A stretch of DNA of 27,024 nucleotides, from contig DIVM01000128.1 in assembly GCA_002435835.1 (NCBI GenBank), positions 1 to 27,024 on the forward strand, read 5' to 3'. The notes below the pieces were generated by a model. It ran no database searches and was not told where the DNA came from. It saw only the letters and a list, made by a program, of their open reading frames with translations. This DNA is from Firmicutes bacterium UBA6132. GTDB taxonomy: Bacteria; Bacillota_A; Clostridia; Tissierellales; Sedimentibacteraceae. Below, one piece after another: positions 8,142 to 14,354 of this stretch. The position numbers and the translations under genes were made by a program. Numbering within the stretch: position 1 is the first letter of the stretch; every line of letters begins with the position of its first letter.

Positions 8142-9377
8142 ATGAATGACAGAGAAATATATGGGAATTTAGTATGCCAATTACTATCATCTATATCAGA
8201 AGTATATTGGACTAGAATGTGTAGTTATATCAAAGAAAATAACATTGACCACAAAGATGTAAATTGTTTTTTACTTAATCCAGAGTCCATGGTAATCTAC
8301 TTTGGTCAAAAATTCATTGCTATCGAATACTGTGGAAATCCATACAAAACAGATTTTGAAACAGTTTCTCAATGTGAAATAACGGTTAGAGATTTCACAA
8401 AGGAAAAATTAACCACAAAACAATTTATTGAAAAGATTATAGGGTTTAGATATGATGGGACAAGCAACGTAAGTCTTCCCTTGCTTTCTGATGTGTATGA
8501 AGATCTTATTATTCCCACAAATGCTGGTATGGACAAATTGATTGATTTAAAATGGAATTTTGCAGCTCAAGATAGTGTTATGAGCTTTAATTCAACAGGT
8601 CTTAACATTGCAGATAATCAATTTGTTCGTCTTATTAATTGTAGATTTTTTGATGAGCAAAAAGGAGACTTGAAAACTAGAATAATAAAGTGGATTGATT
8701 TTCTGCCATATTATTATAACGAACCAGATGAAGGCGAATTAGATGAAATGAGATTCGATTTAGCTGTATATGATAGATTATGGTATCAAGATATGTTTTA
8801 TGAGTATCCAAAACCAAATGATTTTAAATTTAGTAAATTGCCGCAAATTAATAGGTTTATTGAGTTTTTCGGAGATTCAAACTATTCAGAGCCAGAAATC
8901 ACGTCCTTTTTAGCCCGTGATGAGAATAAATTTATTCTGAATATGGGATTTATGGGAACTGGTATATATGAAGAAGTTCTTTGTGAATGGCAAAGTGAGA
9001 AAAGAGATAATATTAAACCTGACTTTTTTGTTTTGCGTGCGAATGGATATGCTGATATCATAGAATTTAAGCTCCCAAATATGAAATCTAAGTCAATTGT
9101 AGGAAAGAATAATCGTGAGCATTTTAGTTCTGAACTTAATACATATATAGCACAAACCAGAGTATATGCAATCTATTTTGATGACCCTAATAATAGAAAA
9201 TGGTTTGAAGGCAGATATGGTTTTAAAGTATATAAACCAAAACGATATTTAATAATAGGTAGACGTAATGATTTTGAATCTGATGAATGGATAGAAATAA
9301 AAGCTGATTACAATAATTTAGAAATAATAACATATGATGATTTAGCTGATACTGTTATTTCACAATTTTATCAATAA
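8142..9377 (+). CDS. Shedu-type nuclease SduA-like (DUF4263 C-terminal domain)
   Basis: Single-gene anti-phage nuclease of the Shedu family. The C-terminal ~170 residues carry the PD-(D/E)xK-like pattern of DUF4263: a helix SEPEITSFL (about 249-257), KPDFFVL with the metal Asp, then DIIEFKLP with the Glu-x-Lys pair, a conserved Gln in AQTRVYAIYF, and IIGRRND. The first ~240 residues are a variable sensor-like region with no recognised domain. An ATG at 8133 directly abuts AAAGGA, leaving no spacing. The ATG at 8142 sits 9 nt from it and is preferred (411 residues). AGA-rich codon use resembles the host more than the preceding ATPase gene does, so the two may have arrived separately. Confidence 0.8.
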   Translation: MNDREIYGNLVCQLLSSISEVYWTRMCSYIKENNIDHKDVNCFLLNPESMVIYFGQKFIAIEYCGNPYKTDFETVSQCEITVRDFTKEKLTTKQFIEKIIGFRYDGTSNVSLPLLSDVYEDLIIPTNAGMDKLIDLKWNFAAQDSVMSFNSTGLNIADNQFVRLINCRFFDEQKGDLKTRIIKWIDFLPYYYNEPDEGELDEMRFDLAVYDRLWYQDMFYEYPKPNDFKFSKLPQINRFIEFFGDSNYSEPEITSFLARDENKFILNMGFMGTGIYEEVLCEWQSEKRDNIKPDFFVLRANGYADIIEFKLPNMKSKSIVGKNNREHFSSELNTYIAQTRVYAIYFDDPNNRKWFEGRYGFKVYKPKRYLIIGRRNDFESDEWIEIKADYNNLEIITYDDLADTVISQFYQ

Positions 9378-9868
9378 CTATCCAATTTTGATATTTAAAA
9401 AGTTTCATATCCCCTAATTTTAGTGGAGAGTAGGATTTACTCGAAATGCAATCTGAAAGGGAAAGAAAATAATGATACATTATCTGAAAAAGCAATTGAT
9501 ATAAGAAATTATGCGTACACAATTCGTACATATTATTTTTGAAGCCTGATATTATTGATGAAAATAAAAATAATAAAAACATGAAAGACAGTAAAATCAA
9601 TGAAAAAAATAAATGAAAATTAAATAATCATTGAGTGGGAATAGTTGCAAAACACAAGTTTTGATAAGAATAGAAAGCTGACCAGTAAATGTAGTCAGTT
9701 TTTTTGTTATAAAAATAAAGGTATATAATGTTGTATATGGAAATAATTAGTGATACAATTATAGCAAACGTTACCTGCTATGAAAATAGTGTTGGATTAA
9801 AATAATATTATACGAAAAATTGCAGGTTTATTTATTAAATTATTATTCAAGTATGGAAGGTGAGATTA
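9378..9868. other. Intergenic stretch with a terminator, no gene supported
   Basis: Only short frames without ribosome sites are present between the Shedu gene and the next gene. The terminator at 9676-9706 is the one structured element. The remainder is AT-rich. Confidence 0.5.
9676..9706 (+). terminator. Intrinsic terminator downstream of the Shedu gene
   Basis: AGCTGAC (9676-9682) pairs with GTCAGTT (9694-9700, one G-T pair), and the T tract runs on to 9705. It lies 300 bp after the Shedu stop, so it could end that transcript or belong to a lost gene. Confidence 0.65.
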
Positions 9869-10480
9869 ATGACATTTAATTATGGTACGCGCAATTTAAC
9901 TGGTCAACAGAAAGCAATTATTAACGAACGTGAAAAAAATGATAAAATTTTGAAAGAAGGCAGTAAACAAAATTCCATATCAAAATTTAATACTTTTGAG
10001 ATTGCTATTTTCATGAAATTAGGACAAGAATCATCGGGCAAATATAATGGTATTGAAACATTAAAAATCTACCAAGAATTTTGTATAAATAAAGGTAGCG
10101 TTTGGTTCTCAACAGATTCATTAGCAAAAGGAATGTCAGAAAAGAAAAGACTTTTATTTTTGGAAGAAATTGAAAAAAATAATATTGTTGAGATTTATTT
10201 TGCTGTAGGAAAAGGAATAGATAAAATCAATGATATTGTTTTTAAGGGAGAAGTTATTGATATTAAATCAGATAAGGAAGGTGTCTGTTCACCTGATATG
10301 AATTATACACCATCAGAATGGAGAAACAATAATAATAAAATATGGATTAAAGTTAAAAATCTAAAACCTTTCGATAAACTGTGTGCAGAAGATTTTATTG
10401 TTGAAAGTTCCGGTAACGTTCTTAAGGATATAATAAATAGATCTCAGTATCAATTCGGCTATATTAAGAGAAAATCTTAA
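9869..10480 (+). CDS. Uncharacterised island protein, possible PUA/EVE-like fold
   Basis: 203 residues from ATG 9869, with GGAAGG 8 nt upstream; an in-frame GTG at 9860 lies inside that ribosome site and is less likely. I do not recognise a named family. The order of features resembles small PUA-like/EVE-type readers of modified bases or RNA: a polar N-terminus, a segment WFSTDSLAKGM, a strand IVEIYFAVGKG, then DIVFKGEVIDI, KIWIKVKNLKPF and a closing QFGYIK. This is a guess from pattern only. Gene position between Shedu and the second direct repeat, plus the 35-bp gap to the next ORF, makes an island-specific accessory or toxin-antitoxin-like pair conceivable. No signal peptide or membrane segment. 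Confidence 0.7.
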   Translation: MTFNYGTRNLTGQQKAIINEREKNDKILKEGSKQNSISKFNTFEIAIFMKLGQESSGKYNGIETLKIYQEFCINKGSVWFSTDSLAKGMSEKKRLLFLEEIEKNNIVEIYFAVGKGIDKINDIVFKGEVIDIKSDKEGVCSPDMNYTPSEWRNNNNKIWIKVKNLKPFDKLCAEDFIVESSGNVLKDIINRSQYQFGYIKRKS

Positions 10481-10515
10481 TATAGATATTATTAATTAAA
10501 GTTGGGGGAAAGCAA

Positions 10516-10737
10516 ATGGGTAGAGAGAATAAAATATTAAATATGATTTTTGAGGATATTGATTGCTTTAAGGAGGATATTGATTCTTTGAAATGTTCTT
10601 ATAAAGAACAAGCTAAAATATTCATAGATGAAGAAAGATATAATGAATCTAAGAATTTCACTGATAGATGTAAAGACTTAGATAGATTTAAATTAAAAAT
10701 CGACGAAATGTCAGAAGAATTGGATTGTTGCCTTTGA
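10516..10737 (+). CDS. Small acidic helical protein, unknown function
   Basis: 73 residues, rich in Asp, Glu and Lys, predicted almost entirely helical or coiled coil, with four Cys residues (two adjacent near the end, DCC). It has a clear ribosome site (GGGGGAA) and starts 35 bp after the previous gene, so the two are probably co-transcribed. Its last codons fall within the first bases of direct repeat B, so the repeat junction may have replaced the original C-terminus. No family is recognised. Confidence 0.6.
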   Translation: MGRENKILNMIFEDIDCFKEDIDSLKCSYKEQAKIFIDEERYNESKNFTDRCKDLDRFKLKIDEMSEELDCCL

Positions 10738-11042
10738 TAAAGACAAGCGAGGATAATATAAGTTAATATCAGAGATAAGCCAGAGTTATTTCAACTCTGG
10801 TCATTTTAATAAATAATCGTTTCCATATAATAGAAATTGTAGTATAATGAAAAAAATGCTTATAAGGGTATTATCAAAGACCTATAGCAAGATGTATGAC
10901 TAAGGAAGACCGTAACAATTGGATAATAGAAGTGGATGATTACATAAAAGCAAATCTATAAAGCAGATGTAAACCTCTATTACAAGGTTACAATACATTC
11001 GCTGATTGTTTCGTAATAGTTGTAAATTACGGATTAACAATT
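10724..11042 (+). repeat. Long direct repeat, copy B (right boundary of the defence island)
   Basis: Counterpart of 4708-5029, same orientation, about 6.0 kb away. Its hairpin is at 10780-10800 and its promoter-like TTTCCA-17-TATAAT at 10820-10848. The short frame from 10896 is stopped after 20 residues. After 11042 the flanking sequences of the two copies differ completely. Confidence 0.9.
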
Positions 11043-11297
11043 TATATTAAATGCGAGCTGCCGCAGCTTGATCGTTCACAGATTGGTGAATATATACAAA
11101 GGCATATGGATTATGCTAAGTGCAGTCATGAGGTTTTCACTGAAAAAGCTGTAGATGAAATATTTAAATATTCTGCAGGTTCAGTAAGAGCTGTCAACAA
11201 ACTTTGTACTCATTGCCTTCTGTACGCAGCACAATGAGCTAGAAAATTAGTTGATGATCACATGTTAAAACTGGTTATCGAAGGAGAACTTCCGTAA
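11043..11297 (+). pseudogene. ExeA-family transposition ATPase, C-terminal remnant
   Basis: In one frame the sequence reads IKCELPQLDRSQIGEYIQRH, then AKCSHEVFTEKAVDEIFK, SAGSVRAVNKLC and, after a TGA at 11235-11237, KLVDDHMLKLVIEGELP to TAA 11295-11297. This is the sensor/lid part of ExeA-like AAA ATPases that serve as transposition helpers in Gram-positive bacteria (usual pattern: l..l....t..YI..hl...g....iFt..a...i...s.G..R.in.lc). The Walker A and B half is missing and an internal stop is present, so the gene is dead. It has probably been truncated at the direct repeat junction. Confidence 0.75.
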
Positions 11298-11341
11298 AAT
11301 ATTTTTGACGGCATTTCATTTATTTACAGTAGGGAATTGAT

Positions 11342-11470
11342 ATGTTAGGCTGGCACATAGTGCCGCAGGTTATAGCATCTGGTCCGCCTTTTGATTAGAT
11401 AGTGGATCCTGCCTCTAAGCTTGGATTACATATCAATTGGGTTCCTGCTGTCAATAATTTAATTGTCTAA
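11342..11470 (+). pseudogene. Unidentified decayed coding fragment
   Basis: One frame gives MLGWHIVPQVIASGPPFD, an in-frame TAG at 11396, then IVDPASKLGLHINWVPAVNN and TAA at 11468. The residue mix looks protein-like and the GC content is higher than the surroundings, but I cannot name a family. It probably belongs to the same lost mobile element as the ExeA remnant. Confidence 0.3.
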
Positions 11471-11604
11471 AGAAAATATTTAAAATTGGCAACATCAAGA
11501 GCTGATTATGGCATTTTGAGGTAGCTGTTTTATGACAAAATTAAATAGCTATTACAATAATCTACGAATATATTTAGAATCAAAATATATGTAAAAAATG
11601 TACT

Positions 11605-11626
11605 TATCATAGATATATGATATAAT
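11605..11626 (+). promoter_or_regulatory. Possible promoter -10 box with overlapping inverted repeat
   Basis: TATCATA (11605-11611) and its reverse complement TATGATA (11616-11622) overlap a TATAAT box at 11621-11626, 54 bp before the small ORF at 11680. No good -35 box is seen. The arrangement would suit an operator. Confidence 0.35.
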
Positions 11627-11679
11627 AGTAAAAACATCCATGATATGGACAAAGTAAATTAAAATGGTGGTGATGGAAA

Positions 11680-11778
11680 ATGAAATTGGTAAAATTAAAA
11701 AAAGTAAATTTTAGTTGTAACGATGGCGATGACGACCATGATTATGATGACACTACAACATATGGAGAAGAATGGTAG
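11680..11778 (+). CDS. 32-residue acidic peptide, unknown
   Basis: A complete mini-gene: GGTGGTGATGG ribosome site, ATG, 32 codons, TAG, then a strong hairpin 13 bp later. The peptide has a basic N-terminal part (MKLVKLKKVNF), a single Cys, an Asp-rich run (GDDDHDYDD) and ends TYGEEW. The split into a basic leader-like half and a polar core recalls ribosomally made peptide precursors, but no modification enzyme or transporter gene is nearby. Alternatives are a metal-binding micropeptide or a chance frame. Confidence 0.4.
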   Translation: MKLVKLKKVNFSCNDGDDDHDYDDTTTYGEEW

Positions 11779-11791
11779 TATAACTCTACAT

Positions 11792-11831
11792 AATAATGAA
11801 AACAAGCATTCATATGTGTGTTTTCATTATT
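11792..11831 (+). terminator. Strong hairpin after the 32-residue ORF
   Basis: AATAATGAAAACA (11792-11804) and TGTTTTCATTATT (11819-11831) are perfectly complementary over 13 bp with a 14-nt loop. The right arm contains TTTT, but no long T tract follows. It could terminate in both directions. Confidence 0.65.
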
Positions 11832-12330
11832 ATATGACTATGTGTTGGAGCAATCCTGCTTTTTTACTTTTCAAATAAAAACCAGGTTTTACTGTTGTTG
11901 AATTCGATGCAGACAGCAGTGTATATAGAACAAACAAAAAATAACTTTACATTTATGGGTAAAGAATTATAATATTAACATGAGTTATACAATATATGTT
12001 ATGTAATTGCAACGTTAGGACTAAATGAAACATCCGCAACCAATCCGCAACGCATCCGCAATAATGATAACATTTAATAATATTTAAAGGTAAATAATAA
12101 CACAACATTATTTATTATGATATAAAAAAGGGCTTGATTTCAATAAATTATAACGCTCTACAATTCAAGATAACACTATATAAAACAACAAAAAAAGACA
12201 GAACTTACTACTCGTAATGCGTAGTTCATAAATTATCTTAATCTTTTTATAATTATTTTTTATACATAGTAGACAAAATTCAAAGTTTAAATTAAAAGCC
12301 TTGCAATAATTAAATTGCAAGGCTTATGTT
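11832..12330. other. Remnant-rich spacer between the mini-gene and tRNA-Arg
   Basis: No intact gene. Two protein-like scraps occur: KPGFTVVEFDADSSVYRTNKK-like codons at about 11880-11943 ending in TAA, and a frame at about 12010-12081 spanning the ATCCGCAA repeats. Neither has a start with a ribosome site. Both may derive from a lost integrative element. Confidence 0.4.
12032..12061 (-). repeat. Three short repeats TTGCGGAT with 11-bp period
   Basis: ATCCGCAA occurs at 12032-12039, 12043-12050 and 12054-12061, exactly 11 bp apart (TTGCGGAT on the minus strand). Short direct repeats at one helical turn are typical of arm-type integrase sites or replication iterons. Related repeats lie on the opposite strand at 12630-12648. 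Confidence 0.7.
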
Positions 12331-12406
12331 TGGTGGACCATAAGGGATTCGAACCCCTGGCGCCTGGTTTCGAAGACCAGCACTCTATCCACTGAGCTAA
12401 TGGTCC
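12331..12406 (-). tRNA. tRNA-Arg(TCG), CCA encoded
   Basis: On the minus strand the acceptor stem GGACCAT pairs with ATGGTCC. A D arm (GCTC..GAGT) follows, then an anticodon stem CTGGT/ACCAG around loop CTTCGAA (U33, anticodon TCG reading CGA), and a T arm with TTCGAAT. A discriminator A and an encoded CCA close the 76-nt gene. All arms pair, with only G-T exceptions. Confidence 0.95.
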
Positions 12407-12425
12407 AAAGTTTATTTGTTATTAA

Positions 12426-12454
12426 ATTGTACTACAAATTTTAATAGTATTCAA
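12426..12454 (-). promoter_or_regulatory. Promoter of tRNA-Arg
   Basis: On the minus strand TTGAAT (12454-12449) and TACAAT (12431-12426) are 17 bp apart, with the -10 box about 20 bp before the tRNA 5' end. Confidence 0.7.
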
Positions 12455-12629
12455 TATGTTTTTATTCTTTTCATTTTAGCTATCTATCATACTCATACTA
12501 TGATTATTTTCTTTGCCAAAACCCCATTCATCATTTTCTATAAATTGAGCTATTGATATAGAAATAGATAATATAATAATTTTTAATTAGGTCATGTAAA
12601 TATTGCTTCATAGGTACAAAAAACTGCGG

Positions 12630-12648
12630 TTGCAGATTTGTTGCAGAA
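12630..12648 (+). repeat. Two TTGCAGA(T/A) repeats with 11-bp period
   Basis: TTGCAGAT (12630-12637) and TTGCAGAA (12641-12648) have the same length and period as the TTGCGGAT repeats on the other side of the tRNA but lie on the opposite strand. Confidence 0.5.
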
Positions 12649-12741
12649 ATGGTGTAAAACCCACAAAAAATGCTCTACAATAAATAAAGCAATCATAGTG
12701 TTTTCAATATTTGTATAAGATTTATATAATTGAATGACACA

Positions 12742-12783
12742 CAGATTCGAAGTCTAGCACTCTATCCGCTGAGCTAATGGTCC
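12742..12783 (-). pseudogene. Truncated tRNA-Arg copy (5' half only)
   Basis: The minus strand from 12783 repeats the 5' half of the intact tRNA: GGACCATTAGCTCAG, the D loop, GAGTGCT and the loop CTTCGAA. It then loses similarity just after the anticodon arm, so the T arm and 3' acceptor strand are absent. The anticodon stem has mismatches (CTAGA/TCTGT). It cannot form a working tRNA. Confidence 0.85.
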
Positions 12784-12867
12784 AAGATATATTACTTAAA
12801 AAGTATATTACAATTACGTAAAATTTACAATATATTTTATTGAAAATAAAAATATTTTAAAAAACTA

Positions 12868-12894
12868 TTGCAGTTGTAATTATTGTGCTATAAT
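12868..12894 (+). promoter_or_regulatory. Probable promoter of the S41 protease gene
   Basis: An extended -10 (TGCTATAAT, ending 12894) with TTGCAG 15 bp upstream of TATAAT. The start codon is about 165 bp further on. The leader contains an AGCAAG/CTTGCT hairpin near 12908-12930. Confidence 0.5.
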
Positions 12895-13058
12895 ATTATT
12901 ATTGTGCAGCAAGCTATTTTGCCTTGCTTTAAGATTAAATATTTATAATATGCATGTAATTTAAGAATGTTAATTAAATAGGATAAATTAGAATGTCATA
13001 GCATATAAATAGTTTATAAGAAAAAGTATTCTTAACATTAATTATCGGGAGTGATTAT

Positions 13059-14291
13059 ATGATATCAAGGAAAAAGCATCTTCTAACAGTATTAATAGCT
13101 GTAATTGTTACTGCAGCGCTGACTTTTACTATTGGTAATGTAATATCGGTACGCGTAGGAAAAAATGTAGTTGTTTCAGAAAAAGCATATAATGAAATGT
13201 CAAAAGTGTATGAAAAATATGCTAAACAAGAAAGTGTAATGGAAATTGCGAAAGAAAATTTTTTATACGAAGCTGATGAAAATAAAATGCTCGAAGGTGC
13301 TTTAGAAGGTACTCTTGCAGCACTGGGAGATCCTTATACACAATTTCTAACTAAAGAAGATTTTAATGCTTTAATGCAAGATACAGAAGGTTCTTATGAG
13401 GGCATTGGAGTTTACATAACTGCAAGTGAAGATGATAAAATTATGATAGTATCTCCAATAGAGGATACTCCAGCTGAAAAAGCTGGTCTTAAGACAGGGG
13501 ATAAAATTATTCGTATTAACGGAACAGAATATACTGCAAAGCAAATTGATGAAGCTGTTAATATAATGAAAGGTATGCCTGGAACAAGCGTAACTTTAAC
13601 TGTTTTAAGAACTGATAAAGAAGGCAAGCATAATACATTTGATATAGTTGTTAACAGAGAAAAAATAAGAATTAAAACTATAAAACAGACAATGCTTGAA
13701 AGTAATACTGGATATATAAGAATTTCTACATTTGATATGCAAACTGCAGAAGATTTTAATATTGCATATGATGAACTGAAATCTAAAGGAATGAAATCTT
13801 TAGTTATAGATTTAAGATATAATCCAGGTGGCATAATTGATGCAACAGTAGACATAACTGACAAATTTTTAGGTGAAGGTGTAGTCACTTATACTAAAAC
13901 AAAAGCTGGAGAAATGGAATATTATAAATCAGATGCAGACAAGGAAGATATTCCAATAGTTTTATTGATTAATGGCGGAAGTGCTAGCGCGTCAGAAATT
14001 ATGTCCGGTGCTTTAAAAGATACAAAGAGAGCTACTTTAATAGGAACAAAATCCTTTGGTAAAGGAATTGTTCAAAGAGTTCAAAGATTTGGAAAAGACG
14101 GCGAAGGAATTAAAATGACTGTTTCAGAATATTTCACTCCTAATGGTGTTAATATTCATGGAATAGGTATTGAACCTGATATAAAAATTGAACTTCCTGA
14201 AGATGTTAAAGGTTATGGTTATGAATATTATGATACAGACGTTCAGCTTCAAAAAGCAGTTGAAGTGTTAAAAGGTAAAGTAGCGCAGTAA
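13059..14291 (+). CDS. S41-family C-terminal processing peptidase (CtpA/CtpB-like)
   Basis: Membrane-anchored serine protease acting outside the membrane, trimming C-termini of exported proteins. An N-terminal signal anchor (about 7-30) precedes the N-terminal cap and a PDZ domain (about 112-200, with GSYEGIGVYI and AGLKTGDKIIRING). The protease domain has GGSASASEIMSGAL, with the nucleophile most likely Ser310, and SFGKGIVQ, with general-base Lys335 and supporting Gln339. The 25-residue Ser-Lys spacing matches CtpB and E. coli Prc. At 410 residues it is a normal length for the family and lacks an extra C-terminal peptidoglycan-binding domain. GGGAGTG precedes the ATG. It is a single-gene unit between its own promoter and a strong terminator. 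Confidence 0.95.
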   Translation: MISRKKHLLTVLIAVIVTAALTFTIGNVISVRVGKNVVVSEKAYNEMSKVYEKYAKQESVMEIAKENFLYEADENKMLEGALEGTLAALGDPYTQFLTKEDFNALMQDTEGSYEGIGVYITASEDDKIMIVSPIEDTPAEKAGLKTGDKIIRINGTEYTAKQIDEAVNIMKGMPGTSVTLTVLRTDKEGKHNTFDIVVNREKIRIKTIKQTMLESNTGYIRISTFDMQTAEDFNIAYDELKSKGMKSLVIDLRYNPGGIIDATVDITDKFLGEGVVTYTKTKAGEMEYYKSDADKEDIPIVLLINGGSASASEIMSGALKDTKRATLIGTKSFGKGIVQRVQRFGKDGEGIKMTVSEYFTPNGVNIHGIGIEPDIKIELPEDVKGYGYEYYDTDVQLQKAVEVLKGKVAQ

Positions 14292-14300
14292 TATAAAAAT

Positions 14301-14345
14301 AAAATAGGTTAGCCAGTTTTTAAATACTGGTTAACCTATTTTTTA
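14301..14345. terminator. Bidirectional terminator between convergent genes
   Basis: AAAATAGGTTAGCCAGT (14301-14317) pairs with ACTGGTTAACCTATTTT (14326-14342, one G-T pair). It has A-rich sequence on the left and a T tract on the right, so it serves both the protease gene and the convergent gene ending at 14355. Confidence 0.88.
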
Positions 14346-14354
14346 TGGAACTAT

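Larger units (their letters stand above)
12407..12741. other. Spacer between intact and truncated tRNA-Arg copies
   Basis: Besides the tRNA promoter it holds two TTGCAGA repeats at 12630-12648 with an 11-bp period. No gene is seen. It may be the shrunken remains of an integrated element. Confidence 0.45.

Noticed and set aside
12032..12061. CRISPR-like array
   Set aside because: The repeated unit is only 8 bp with 3-bp gaps and three copies. There are no unique spacers and no cas genes.
12742..12783. Second functional tRNA-Arg
   Set aside because: Acceptor 3' strand and T arm are missing and the anticodon stem is mismatched, so it cannot fold into a tRNA.
13412..13888. 158-residue minus-strand frame
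   Set aside because: It lies wholly inside the S41 protease gene on the opposite strand, has no ribosome site, and its sequence is the complement of conserved protease motifs.
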